Source: Paragorgia papillata (Eukaryota; Cnidaria; Anthozoa; Scleralcyonacea; Coralliidae). From it: a DNA stretch of 64,000 nucleotides. How positions within the stretch are numbered: position 1 is the first letter of the stretch; each line of letters opens with the position of its first letter. The notes under the pieces were generated by a model. The model was not told the origin of the DNA and ran no database searches. It worked only from the letters and a program-made list of their open reading frames with translations. The stretch covers positions 30,189-94,188 of the forward strand of contig JAWNZC010000308.1 in NCBI GenBank assembly GCA_035771165.1, written 5' to 3'. Below are positions 40,662 to 52,365 of this stretch, piece after piece. A program made the translations under genes and the position numbers.

Positions 40662-41476
40662 TTATATTGATACAATGGTGGAACCACAGAAAAGTTTGTT
40701 TCTTTATTTGACACAAATGTTTGCCCCCTGGGTAAGGAATTTGACGTAAATTTTCAAAAAATGTCAAATCCCTCTGGGTTTGATCGTCCCCCCTACCCAG
40801 AACTTACTAAATTTAATACTTGGGAGGAGACGAATCAAGACACAAAGAAAATAAGCAAAACAACGGCTGCAAAACTCGCGAAAGCACTTTTAAGTTGCAG
40901 CTCTTGTAAAAACCTGAATTTCTGCTCACTGGACAAGCTTAGTTTTCGGGCCAAAACAGAACCAAAACATTGTTAGTAGGGGTATTGTTTATCGAACGTC
41001 TGATCGAAAGCATGGCCAAACTTTGTCAGTCTCAATAAGCGAAAAAAGGCTTAAAGAGACGTGCACAATTGCAAAAACGACACGATCTGTACAGATAAAC
41101 TACAAACAAATATCCACATAGCAAAATATTTTATTGATCGCCACTTGATAAGCTTACTCACCTGCAAACGCTCGCACAGACCTTTCTTCATAAATGTTTT
41201 TGTTCGAATCGTGTTCGCTCAGTCGATCACTCTGAATTGACTTTCTCGACAACGACTGCAGTAACTTCATTACCTTTTCCACAGAATGTAGTAAATACCC
41301 CCCTAGTTATGCTGCAATAAGTAAAGTTTACTCTCGAAAGCTAAAAGCGGTTAAAACTAATCAATTATTCTTCCAAGTAAAAGTGCTCACCTCGCGGCAG
41401 CCATTTCACCTGGAAGTGAAGTGATACCCAACTACCCGAATGCATTGCGGGGTTTTTCCTAAAAGGTAAAAGGTCC

Positions 41477-41755
41477 ATTCAGGCCTAACCTGAATGTCAG
41501 GCCTTTATTTGTTCCCGGTTTAGCCAATCTCGAGCCCATAGTCACCCCCTTTTTGGTCAGCGGGAGAGCGCGGGGGAGACTCTGGGGAAATTGGATTAAT
41601 TACCCCTGAAATGAGGGGTTCCGGTTGTTAAGCGCATGCTCGTCGCTAAAGCTGCTGATCTTTGTGTTTATGTGTTCGTGCAATTTATCCGATTTTACCG
41701 GGTATTAAACCCTCAGACAATAACGAGTTTTGACTCGAGTTAAATGGAACTTTAA
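41477..41755. other. intergenic, no feature seen
   Basis: Contains a short inverted word pair (AGGCCTAACCTGAATGTCAGGCCT) directly outside the giant repeat. Nothing else recognised. Confidence 0.35.
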
Positions 41756-41978
41756 GCCCTAATCAAACGAGAACGCAAGTCATCGCAAGTTGGCAGTTAG
41801 AATTTCTGTGGCGGTCGTTTGAACACCCAAATTAACAAAATAAAGGTTTCATTAGTGTTTTAAACAAGTTTTAACTTTGTCACGGTACGTGATATTTTCG
41901 GGAAACTATTCAGAGCGGCTGGCTGAGATAGCGTGACTGCCAACTTGCGATGACGTGCGTTCTCGTTTGATTAGGGCT
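41756..41978. mobile_element. TTAA-flanked MITE (GCCCTAATCAAACGAGAAC ends)
   Basis: The left GCCCTAATCAAACGAGAACG and the right CGTTCTCGTTTGATTAGGGC are perfect complements and continue inward to ACTTGCGATGAC / GTCATCGCAAGT. TTAA at 41752-41755 and 41979-41982. Confidence 0.7.
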
Positions 41979-41986
41979 TTAATTAA

Positions 41987-42844
41987 CAATTAGTCACCGA
42001 AGTCGAGGTGACTATCGGTGAATATTTACCGAGCCGCGAAGCGGCGAGGTAAATACACCGATAGTCACCGAGACTGAGGTGACTAATTGTTTTAGTATAA
42101 TTTCAGAGGTTGATAAAAAACCAATCGCGTTGAAACAAAAACGTTTAAACAACTGCTTTCATTTTAACAGTGGTGATTCTGTTTATTCACAGACGATGTT
42201 AGCAAGCCACAGTCTTTGTCAGTAAATAATTTCAAAAAAAGAGTAAACAACATCCTACTTTGGAATTGAACTTGTACATACATTCAAATATATGCTAAAA
42301 AGACTTTTATTCTGGTGTTTTGGATCCTGTGTTATGGCTTTTTTGCATTTAATTTATTTTCAATCTGATGTTCTTCACTCATGACGAAGTTTTCGCCACA
42401 TCGCTACGACCAAAACCTAGCCAAAACATACAAAAAACACGAAGAATTATAGAAAATATATTTCCTTACCTTTATAAAGTTTTTTTTTCACGATATTTGA
42501 TATGTACAACATCTCAGTGATAAATGTTTTCAGTATTATGCTCTTTTGTTTGTCTCAAAAACTACAGACCCCATTTTGAAAAAAAATAATCAACAGTTCA
42601 ATGGACCAACAAATTCTAAAATCTCATACTTCAAAATGACAACTCCGAGGGGGAGACTGAAACGAGTAAAGTCAGTGCAGTGTTGAATAAGTACCAGTCT
42701 CTTTTCCAAAACTACTTTTGAAGAACAATTTTTTGTGATGCAATAGTCACCGCGCTAGGCGGTGACTATCACCTCAGATTCACCGCTGAGCGGACCAATC
42801 AGAAAGCTGGAAAGCCTCTTTTCCACTATGAAATTATACTAAAG
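41987..42844. mobile_element. composite MITE region (TAGTCACCG palindrome plus TTTAGTATAATTTC element)
   Basis: 41987-42090 is a palindrome built on CAATTAGTCACCGAAGTCG with GGTGACTATCGGTG and its complement. Directly after it, TTTAGTATAATTTCAGAGG (42091) pairs with GAAATTATACTAAA (ending 42844). A second TAGTCACCGC...GCGGTGACTA hairpin lies at about 42749-42772. Probably one element with a nested palindrome. A partial copy of the CTGTCCGAG MITE seen at 49423 follows at about 42863-42935. Confidence 0.55.
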
Positions 42845-43199
42845 TAAATTAATCTTTTTAACTCTCTTTACTGTCCGAGTTGGTCTTTAGTATTTATATT
42901 CTGGGCATTTTGGATAACGCCAGACAAATATTTTTAATATTCAGTACTTCGAAGTTCGATCTGGGGAACAGCTATGACAATTTATATTAAATATAAAATA
43001 AAATGGAACTATTGAAGTCTATATTAACCTTTGATGGCCATGTATTCGACGCATATTCAAAAGGTAAGTGAGAAAAAGTGTTCTGTACTTAATAATAATA
43101 ATAACGTTCTTAAAATCTAATGTAAGCAAATAATATTGCAGTGTATTTATATGACATAATTTCATACAATTAGTACATACAGTGTACATTTTGGCAGTA

Positions 43200-43202
<3 letters not shown>

Positions 43203-43254
<52 letters not shown>
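43203..43254. repeat. (TA)n microsatellite
   Basis: Twenty-five or more perfect TA units about 45 bp upstream of the helicase start codon, possibly in its promoter or 5' UTR. Confidence 0.85.
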
Positions 43255-43256
<2 letters not shown>

Positions 43257-43296
43257 CGGGTTCAGGCTTGTCAGTTCGCTATTGCTTAATACTATC

Positions 43297-46200
43297 ATGG
43301 CGGGTTGTCAATTAATCGAAACACAATTAAATGAGGCTGTAGATTTTGCTCTATGTAAGCTAACGAACAAGATAACATTGAAAGACGAACAGCTCCAAGC
43401 AATAGAATCAATCGTGCGTGGAAACGATGTATTGGCTGTGTTGCCAACGGGATTTGGCAAGTCTTTAATCTATCAGGTTTTACCAGATGTTTTTGACTAT
43501 CTGGAAATGTGTAAAATGCGTTGTTACTCTGGGCCAAAAGATACACTCAGTCTCGATTCGCAGGCGTTGGTGTTAGTGGTATCACCTTTAAATGCATTAA
43601 TGTGTGATCAAATTACAAAACTGAATGAAAGAGGAGTTTGCTCATATATGGTCAATGGGGAAGCTGTAAAAGATGCAAACTACCCTTACAGTATCCCAAT
43701 CTCTTCTTTAAGAGACCCAGCATGTCCCTGTAGAATACTGTATTTTCATCCAGAATTGTGTGTCAGCAACAAATCCTTCTTCAAGATTTTGAAATCTCAA
43801 TCTTTTAAAAAAAGAGTTAAATGTGTTGTGGTCGATGAAGCCCATTTAATTAAGGAATGGTGAGACTATATTTATGCACATTTTTACCTCTATGTAATTT
43901 AATTAAATTGTTACACTTTTTATGGTTTTATTCAATTATTTATATTTTTTAAATTAATTAATTACTTATATTTTAATAATTTAAAAATTATTCCTAGTAA
44001 TAAATTCCAATTGAAGAATGACAACTCCTTTCCTTATATTCTTTTTGGTGCATCATCGTTGTTGCAGTGATCTTTGTTATTTTTGAGGCATATTGGATAG
44101 CTGGCACCTATAAAACTATAACCAGGCTATTAAACACAATGTAATTATATACAGTACTGTACATACATATAAAAAGTTGATAAAAAGACTTTGTGTCATA
44201 TCAGTGGCATAGGAAGTGGGAATAGTTGTAGGGGTTCAGCAATAGCAAACATAATTTTTGAATAGGGATTCTTTGGTAGCACAAAATTAAAAAGAAAGTA
44301 CATGTATGTTAATATTTCCAATCAGGTGTGCTGGAAGATGTCATCAAGTTTGGGAGGATAGTTGGGTAGCCTTAAGGCAATCTTAATATAGAGAAATTAA
44401 GTGGGCATTTTATCCCCTTATATTTTTTAACCACTTATGCCATAACACCTGTGAGACAGTGCTGTATATAGAGAAAAAAACATGTTGCAGATTAGTCAAT
44501 TTATTTATTTATTTATTTGGGGGGAGGGAGGGTCAAATAATATTCTAGACCAAACAATTGAAGGAGCTTTGGGTCTCATGCTTTCAACAACAACACATGA
44601 AGTGCTGAAAAACACTGGCAATTTTTTTTAAATAATTCTTAAGTGCATGTGATCTATACTGTATTTTGTTACTAAATACAGTACATGTACATATTTGTTA
44701 TAAACTAAAATATTTAATAGGGCAAAAAGTTAAAACTACCAAAATCTATTATAAAATCATTATTGTAGTATTGTTACTGTTTACATGCTGAAGTTTGTAA
44801 CAATATTGCATTAACCCTGATGACTTTATATATTATAGTGTTGAAAATGTTCAATAGTTTTAACTTTTTAGCCTTAATTTTACATTATTGTATCATTTTG
44901 TTAACTAATTCTTTTTATCAATTACTTAGGAAATCTTTTAGACCAGCATATGGGAAGTTGGATGTTTTGTGCAGTACATGTACATATTTGTTATAAACTA
45001 AAATATTTAATAGGGCAAAAAGTTAAAACTACCAAAATCTATTATAAAATCATTATTGTAGTATTGTTACTGTTTACATGCTGAAGTTTGTAACAATATT
45101 GCATTAACCCTGATGACTTTATATATTATAGTGTTGAAAATGTTCAATAGTTTTAACTTTTTAGCCTTAATTTTACATTATTGTATCATTTTGTTAACTA
45201 ATTCTTTTTATCAATTACTTAGGAAATCTTTTAGACCAGCATATGGGAAGTTGGATGTTTTGTGCAGCATCTTCCCTGGTACACCTCATATGGCTCTAAC
45301 TGCTACAGCCACACGTTCAACACAATCTTTAATTATTGACTCACTGAACTTAATTGATGTTGTGAAAATTGAAGTAAATCCTGATCGTGGCAACATTTTC
45401 TATGAATCTAAGAAAAGGCCATCATATGGAGATGATAAATTAAATCCTATCCTTGAGCCACTAGCTGATAAGCTGAAAGAAATGAAAGATGCAATGCCTT
45501 TAACAATAATTTATGGCACACTTCAAACTTGTGCTAGCTGCTTCATGTACTTCAGCTCTGTTCTGCAAAAGAATCAGTATTTTCCTTCCAATGCAAAACC
45601 AATCTCAAAAAACCGTCTTTTTGCCCAGTTCCATGCTGAATGCCCACAACATGAGAAAGAAAGAATTATAGAAGAAATGGTAAAAGGAGTTTGCACTGCA
45701 CGAGTATTATTTGCAACCGTTGCTTTTGGCATGGGTATAGACATTTCAAATATTCGACATGTCATTCACATAGGTGTACCTAAAACAATGGAGGAATATT
45801 TTCAGGAAACAGGTCGATCAGGAAGAGATGGAGACCCATCAATAGCCACATTGTATTATAACAGTCATGATATACGACAAGGGAAAAATGAAGTTGCTGC
45901 TGTTATGAGAGAGCTTGCAACATCTGATTCATGTAAAAGAGAAATAATTCTTAAATATTTTGGGCATGATGTTAAACAAAAACCAGATTACCACAATTGT
46001 TGTGATTATCACAGATCTGTTTGTGACTGTTTGTTATGCTTGGACAAAGATGAAAACTCAGAGTTAAAGGGACAAGATATTCAGCCCACAGTTCCAGTGG
46101 AAACAGATGAAGCTTGTGTTTCCATTTCAGTTTTCCAGAAGAAATCAATTCGAGAGGATCTTGAAAGGTACCGTGCTTCTCTGCAGTTTGGAAGGTCATG

Positions 46201-46366
46201 TGTAGGAAGTATTACCCTAGCTACTGGGTTTAGCATTGAACTAATAGACATGACAATTGAACATTGTGGTAAATTTAAATCAGTTAATGATATCCATGAC
46301 CTTCTTCCTGTTTATAGCAAAGAACATGCCAAAGTAATTTTTGACATTGTTTCACAATACACTTAA
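43297..46366 (+). CDS. RecQ-type DNA helicase, two exons
   Basis: Exon 1 43297-43859 and exon 2 45223-46366. The junction completes a Trp codon (KE-W-KSFRP), donor GGAATG|GTGAGA and acceptor ATTACTTAG|GAAATC. The start is the ATG in ATCATGGCGGG; the frame upstream needs a TTG. Motif I LPTGFGKSLIYQ, motif II VVVDEAH, motif III ALTATAT, motif VI ETGRSGRDG and a Cys-rich zinc module (NCCDYHRSVCDCLLC) are all present, about 568 residues in total. It lacks an obvious HRDC or nuclease domain and is shorter than cellular RecQ proteins. An SF2 3'-5' DNA unwinding role is expected; in context it may assist transposition. The intron contains a duplicated block including a second copy of the acceptor. 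Confidence 0.85.
44682..45267 (+). repeat. perfect 293-bp tandem duplication across an intron/exon border
   Basis: The unit 44682-44974 is repeated base for base at 44975-45267. Each unit contains about 248 bp of intron, the splice acceptor and the first 45 bp of exon 2 (GAAATCTTTTAGACC... to TTGTGCAG). Only the second copy continues into the full exon. Confidence 0.9.
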
Positions 46367-47866
46367 AACTGTAAAAAAATTGGCAGGTCATAGGACTTTA
46401 GGGAAACTGAGGGGTAAATCACTGGACACCTTTAAGAATCCAAATTAAAATTCGAAAAAATCTCAAAAATCCGAAGAAATAAAAAGAATCTCAAAAAAAA
46501 TATCAAAAAATCCAAAATAATTTCAGAAAAATCTCACAGAATTTGAAAATCCCAAAAATCTTGTACACTTTTTTAGAAGTGATTCACCCCTCGAGGAAAT
46601 TGATAATGTCCAGTACTGCGTATATAGTTACAGTGCTGAACAAATTATGGAAAGTTTCCTGTACTGTTGTTACTGATATGTTGTTGCTTTATACTGTACC
46701 TGCATTCATGAAATTATTGTAACTAGATAATGCGAGATTTTCAACCCCAAATTGATAGAAACAAGACTTTTTCTTTTGTTTTGACATGCTGACACTTTTC
46801 TCATCTGCCATCCCATTTCCACCCTGATTGCTTGCATCATTCATATAATATATATAATGCAATGACTCAAAGACAATGACAATGACACAAAGTTGTTTAT
46901 AGTAGATAATAATCAATAGCCAAATTTTGCTAGTATCATCTTTGAACAAACCCTACGATCTCTAATAAGCACAGTTCACAACAGCAATTAATCAAGTAAA
47001 TATGGTAACTATTGTAGATTTTGGACGTTTAGTAGCAATGTCAACAGTTAAGTACAGTATCAGGCCTGTAATTTCCCTAAAATGTATCAACAGCAAATGC
47101 GTTGAAAATTGCTGTGAAAAGTAGAAGAGCTCCACTGCAATTTTGGCAGTCTTCACAGCATTTTTACCATCATGTCATTAAAATATCATTTTCCAATGCT
47201 CCTAATCATCAGCATACCTGAAGTTTCCAAACTACACGTACTAGTTAATGTCACAAAATTACAGTAACATATTGTTTACTAGTTTACTGACGAGTTGTTT
47301 CATTTGAACGTGCTCCTTTGGCTCACCATGACTGCTGTTCACTTGTGTTTTTTGGTTCATTTAAACTATAGTTTAGTTCATATTTAAAATGGTGTGGCAA
47401 TATATACTTCCGGAAATATTGCCATCGTTCTCTAAAGTAATCCACGGTATTTTCATCTCTTATTACCACAAATACCACGGCAGGCCTGAAACATGTAATC
47501 ATAGTCATTCAAAATATGGGCTGGAAACTCAGCTAAAGTCTTAGTTCTATCTTTTTGTTCAGCTTTATGTGTTTTTGTGCACGGTTACTGAACCCATTGT
47601 ATTTTAGTATAATGAATGAATTATCCAATAGCGACGTTTCAGTTCAATCACTCAACCATGCTATTTAAATATTATTAAACCTAAAACATAGGATGTGCAC
47701 GGTGTAGGTACAGTTCAACATAAAATCACAGCTCATTATCTAGGCGCTTCGAAGTTTGCCTATAGTTTCCAGACCATATCTCTATTGACTATGGTGTAAT
47801 GTTTATATAAAAAGATTACTTTACCTTAGTTAATTACATTTATTACTCAGTCAATTGTAATGTTAC
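46367..47866. other. 1.5 kb between the convergent helicase and DUF6589 genes
   Basis: An A-rich stretch with repeated AAAATCTCAAAAATCC words at about 46435-46560. No gene recognised; presumably both 3' UTRs. The frame 46689-46949 (minus) has no recognisable family. Confidence 0.4.
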
Positions 47867-49044
47867 TTAGTCATCATCTTTGCTGATCACTGAATTACTG
47901 TCATCCTCGCATTCTGATGCATCTTCATCTTGATCGTTATTGTTGTCACTTGTATCTTCATCATTAGCCAATGTATTTGAAGCAAGTAATTTCTTGTGTC
48001 TTGTTAACCATTTATGCAAAAGCACAGCATCCAGTTTATCAAGAGGGGTCTTGCTTATTTGTTGAAAGGTCTTGTGACTTCTTTTCCCTGTGAACTTAAA
48101 TGGCTTTAAGTCATGTAAGGTATCAACAATGTCCTTCACATCTTCTTCACAATTACCATAGGTGTGCGATGAAGAATCTTGGTGGATGTTATTCTGACTG
48201 TCCAAGTTGTCAGATATAACTTTAAGACTGTACGATCTTTCAGAGCTTCTAGTCACAGCTTTTAAAGTTTTATTCCCACAGAGACCATGTAGTACAGTCT
48301 TGTTGGCTTTCACAATATGCTCTTGTTTAAGGTCGTTTGCATAGTTATTGCCAAGGCCACCTTTGGGGTTGACAAATTGCCCATGTATGACTCTGTGCGC
48401 CGTCTTCTCAGTATACAATGCATAGCATTGTGTTATGAGACGCATTGCTTCAAATGCATATTTTTTCCCCCTTGACCTCGACCTTGAGTACAGCATCAAG
48501 ATTTTCCAGTTTCTCATCATACGTTCACCATCGCCCTCTTTTTCTGTGTCATCCAATTGCATTAAGAAAACGCCCAACTGAAGAACTTGCAGGCTGTAGT
48601 TGAGTATGTGATCTTCGGGTTGATCCAAAGGAATGTCAGTAACTGGGGAGGGAAGTGTTTGTGTTGTAGGTGTTTGTGTTGTAGGTAATGTTTGTGTTGT
48701 AGGCACTGTTTGTGTTGTAGGAACTGTTTGCGCTGTAGGCATTGTTTGTGTTGTAGGTTGTGTTTGAGTTGTAGGTTGTGTTTGAATTGCAAGTAGCGTT
48801 TGCGTTGTAGGTATTATTCTTTGTGAAAGGAAAGATTGTTTAGTAGTTCTGTTCAAAGGTTTGGCAGTCAATTCTTTAGGCCAGAGGATAGATTTGCCTT
48901 GCTCAATTTCGGCTGTCTGTACCAGTTTGAGTATGACATGTACCACGAGTTTTTCAATGGTTGACATGTCATTCTTTGGATCAGACATAATTATTCCAAC
49001 AGCAACTGACTGGTTGCTTCTTGACACAAGAACAACACCATCAC
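47867..49044 (-). CDS. DUF6589-like transposase gene, last exon
   Basis: Acceptor AAAAACAG|GTGATGG at 49045/49044, stop TAA at 47867. The phase fits the preceding exon (codon split G|GT). About 392 residues: an N-terminal region (GDGVVLVSRSNQ), a (P)TTQT repeat stretch, then the DUF6589 C-terminal signature GDGERMMRNWKILMLY, AFEAMRLITQCYAL, VNPKGGLGNNYANDLKQEH (the last with a conserved E-H, a plausible third catalytic acidic residue), and an acidic tail. Similarity is from memory of DUF6589 proteins abundant in cnidarians and fungi. Confidence 0.7.
48655..48803 (-). repeat. coding minisatellite, TTQTxP repeats
   Basis: Inside the last DUF6589 exon, 15-18-bp units encode about nine copies of (P)TTQT(x)P. 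Probably a flexible linker; length polymorphism between copies is likely. Confidence 0.75.
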
Positions 49045-49422
49045 CTGTTTTTAAATAATACATGATATTATGGTTTAACTAATTTTAACACGAAAATATT
49101 TTTAATTTACTGTCTGGAAATGTGACGAACGTCAAAGCAGCTAAAAACAGGCTGTGATTTAGGTTGAGGGTGTAATGAAGTGCACAAATCAATTCGTTTC
49201 ACGTTCATTAATAATTGTATAGTATACGTTTGAGTGATTGAACCCATTAATCTCTGCTGCAGTGTACTCGCTAAATTTTTCATTACATCGAAAATACAAC
49301 GTGTTCAACAAGTGCGAAAGTACACACACTTGCATAAACGTTAAAAAAGCATAGAACAAAGACTTTTGTTGAGTTTCCATACACTTTTATCCTAAGACGT
49401 TATAATTAGCTAAAATGCTTAA

Positions 49423-49515
49423 CTCATTCCTGTCCGAGGGCTTCCCCAGAGGTGAATAAAATTGTCTGGCGTTAGCCAGAATAAAATACCAAAGACTGAT
49501 TCGGACAGGAAAGAG
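49423..49515. mobile_element. 93-bp TTAA-flanked MITE (CTCATTCCTGTCCG ends)
   Basis: The left CTCATTCCTGTCCGAGGG and the right CGGACAGGAAAGAG are imperfect complements. TTAA at 49419-49422 and 49516-49519. The right TTAA is also the left TTAA of the next element. A partial relative lies at about 42863-42935. Confidence 0.65.
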
Positions 49516-49519
49516 TTAA

Positions 49520-49995
49520 AGTGCATATGAAACGAAAATTAAGTCGGTCTTATTTGAAAGAACACTTAAAATTATAGGGTAACATATTTTGAAGTTAGTT
49601 TTTCGTTTCCTCGCTTCATTCTTGAGATATTTCAGTTTGTTTGATGCAAATGTCGCATGTTGCGACGTCACACGTGCATAATGAGTTATCGGAAAACGTT
49701 ATATATCTTTGCTATTGTCAAATATAATCACTTGAAAATCTACCTGTTTAGTGTTCTGGGCGAAACACACGCACACGCTTCCCTCGAATTATGTTGGTTT
49801 GATAATAGCAAAGATATATAACTTTTTTCAACAATCATTATGCACATGTGACGTCAAAGTGTTTAATTTGCATATCAAACAAACTGAAATATCTCAAGAA
49901 CAAAGCAAGGAAACGAAAAACTTCAAAAGATGTTACTCTATCATTTTAAGTGTTCTTTCAAATAAGACAGACTTAATTTTCGTTTCATAGGCATT
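49520..49995. mobile_element. TTAA-flanked palindromic MITE, same family as 32337-32809
   Basis: The left AGTGCATATGAAACGAAAAT and the right ATTTTCGTTTCATAGGCATT; TTAA at 49516-49519 and 49996-49999. Inner words (GAGATATTTCAGTTTGTTT, TGCATAATGA) match the copy at 32337. It lies in the last intron of the DUF6589 gene. Confidence 0.75.
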
Positions 49996-49999
49996 TTAA

Positions 50000-51029
50000 A
50001 GATGAAAAAATCAATCTTTCCCGCAGCAGTTAAGTAACTTATAGAAATAACGAGGCTTTGAATATCCAAAATTTCAGTTGGGAGAAGGGGGTCAGTGTTT
50101 TCAGTATGGCACTATTTGTATACTGTGTAATAATATAAATTCAAAAGTAAGCAGTCGAGCTCGGCCCGGTTGTTCAGAAGCCGATTAGCACTAACCCTGG
50201 ATTAGAATCTAATCCGCTGTTTTATTTTAGACGTTCTCTTTGGCTATTTTAGTTCAAACTTCCTAGGACAGAAGCTTAATGCGTTTTCATGCTGTTCATA
50301 AAAGAAAACTTTAAATTCCTTTGCCACTATCTTCATAATTTGGTCCACAAATTTACACTAAACCAGGATTAAACTAATCTCCTTTTGAACAATTGGCCCG
50401 TACATGTAAATCTGTAAATCTATATATATATACGCTATCTGAATGTACTTCACCGATGCTGTCCCACATGCGGTTGTCACCGACGATCGCATGTGTATAA
50501 GTAATTGTTCCAAGCTACACTGATGAGCTGTTGTACAGCGAAACACCGTGTCTGTAGATTGAACTATATATATATCTATATATCTATATGTATATATATA
50601 TATGTATGTATATATATACCTTTATGAAACGTATGGTTTGGACTCAGGTGAGCCATGAAAGAATGCAATCCAATGCAATCTGTAAGATAAGATGTCAGTG
50701 ATGTAAATGTATTTTTACCCAACTACAAGCATTAAATAAAAAAGTTTAACAATTTAGCATATTGTCTATGCAATTACATGTACGGTATGTCCCATTTCAA
50801 AATGCATTTACAAGATAAAATGTACTTTATATCTGTTACTGTACATTAAAATACTGTTCAGATTCTTACTATATAGTCATTATAAAATTATCGAGCAGCC
50901 CCCAACCGTCGTCAATACATAATAAACAGCGGTTAACAGCCTCCAAAAGCCATCTTTTTCAAACTGCCATAAAAAATCTATAAACTAAGGCGGTCCAAAA
51001 GATTATTGGACGCCTGGCAGTCAGGTTAA
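50000..51029. other. intron sequence with TA/TATC microsatellites
   Basis: TA-rich microsatellites at about 50417-50430 and 50562-50618. Otherwise no feature; there may be an undetected small exon of the DUF6589 gene but the splice phases do not require one. Confidence 0.4.
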
Positions 51030-51210
51030 GACCATCTCACAACGTATTAAATGTAAGGTCTCACAACGTAATGCAACATCTCGCAACATACTGTAAGGTC
51101 TTGCAATGTAACGTATATCGTCTTTAAGCGTAGGGTAATAACAGTTTTCACAGCGTAGTATAGGTTTTACGTTTTACAACTAAACTAATACCTTAAAGCG
51201 AAAGATAACG
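51030..51210. repeat. degenerate CACAACGTAATG-type array
   Basis: Imperfect repeats of AAGGTCTCACAACGTAATGC and related words. Resembles the array inside the element at 13869-14365, suggesting a remnant of the same family. Confidence 0.4.
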
Positions 51211-51732
51211 TCTTACAATGAATATCAAGCAACTAGCTTTCTTTTTCAGATGTGTAGAAAATATAAAAGTTAGGGCCATATATATATAATTGATAAGTTT
51301 TAAAGCACGTGCAAATTAAACGTGCAGTTTTCCTTGCGAAAAAGGCCTGATCCAGTTAATTGCACATTTATAATGTAATCAAGACATCAACATGTACATT
51401 ATACCACATGTACATGACTGAAACTTTCACACATTTTCACAATTGCAATGTGAATATTAAACAATTGAACATGGCCTTTCACGCATACGACAAATAGAAC
51501 GCGTATATGTGAGTTTGCCCGTGTGCGGGCGTGTGTGCGATCGCACGCGTCAAACGAAAAGGCCTGCTGTATGTTATTAAATATTAAACAATTAGGAAAA
51601 GTCACTTCTTTATTAATAATTTGAGAAAACACAAAGGAAATCATAATTGTGAGGTATCTTGATATCATGTTAAAACATCTAAATAAGCGTTCTTCTGTAT
51701 AATTACTTTACTGTAAAGTTACAATACAATAC
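51211..51732. other. intron sequence, no feature seen
   Basis: A/T-rich with a short CG-rich patch at about 51510-51552 (GTGCGGGCGTGTGTGCGATC). Frame 51399-51668 has no family resemblance. Confidence 0.35.
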
Positions 51733-52111
51733 CTTCTGACTGTCCATTTTCATCTGCTTTCTTATGCTGTTCCATTCTCCATTTCTTCTCAACATTGATT
51801 TCTGGCAAGACATATTCATCCACAAATTTGCCAATGATCTCAGTAAGGAATTTCTTTTTGACAATTTTTGGAGCCTTTTCAGATGGTATCTCAATAGTTT
51901 TTGGTATCTCATCAAGTGTTTCCATGCCATTCCATTCCATAAATGCTTCACATAAGTATGCAATAGTGACCTCATTCATGAACTGAGCAGCTGCTTTGTA
52001 GTTTTTTTTAACATCTGAAGAAACATTTGTTTTCCTTAACTTTTGCCGCAAGTGATACAGGGTACCAACATCTCTGGCACTGCTTGTGTTATAAAGTTGC
52101 TCCCAAGTATA
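51733..52111 (-). CDS. DUF6589-like transposase gene, internal exon
   Basis: Acceptor TTTTATAG|TATACTTGG (exon starts at 52111), donor CAGAAG|GTATTG (exon ends at 51733), 379 nt, ending in phase 1, which fits the last exon. It encodes YTWEQLYNTSSARDVGTLYHLR and a helical stretch with 'FMNEVTIAYLCEAFMEWNGM', a typical DUF6589 region between the catalytic Asp motifs and the C-terminus. Confidence 0.65.
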
Positions 52112-52365
52112 CTATAAAATAATGACTTGTCAATCAGTATATTATGTATTTAATATTTTATCCCACAAATAATAATAGTAAAAGTAATAATAATAACTGT
52201 ACAACTTAACTTGTGATAAGAAACAGTACTGATTCTACTCACCCTTCTTGATACATGTACAGTAGCAGAATATTAATGATTGTCATTGAACCCCAATTAT
52301 TTAGATAAAAATTGTTAAATAATCATTATACACATAATTATAAAATTGTATCACTAGACTTTATT

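Larger units (their letters stand above)
33053..41476. repeat. giant inverted repeat, arms about 1.18 kb, split by a hAT element
   Basis: The left arm is 33053-33165 plus 37600-38660; the right arm is 40282-41476. The outer ends are TGGACCTTTTACC and GGTAAAAGGTCCA; the inner ends are CTAGTTTATC and its complement. The arms match over almost their full length with few differences. The spacer 38661-40281 is about 1.6 kb. The arms include a GC-richer, promoter-like segment, a candidate coding exon with splice donor, and smaller repeats with the word CAATGTTAAGCCCCAGGG. It could be a very large foldback element or an inverted duplication of a host locus. Confidence 0.8.

Noticed and set aside
43297..46366. 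Helitron (Rep/Hel) element
   Set aside because: The helicase is RecQ-type SF2 with DEAH and GRSGRDG, not a Pif1-type SF1 helicase, and there is no HUH Rep domain.
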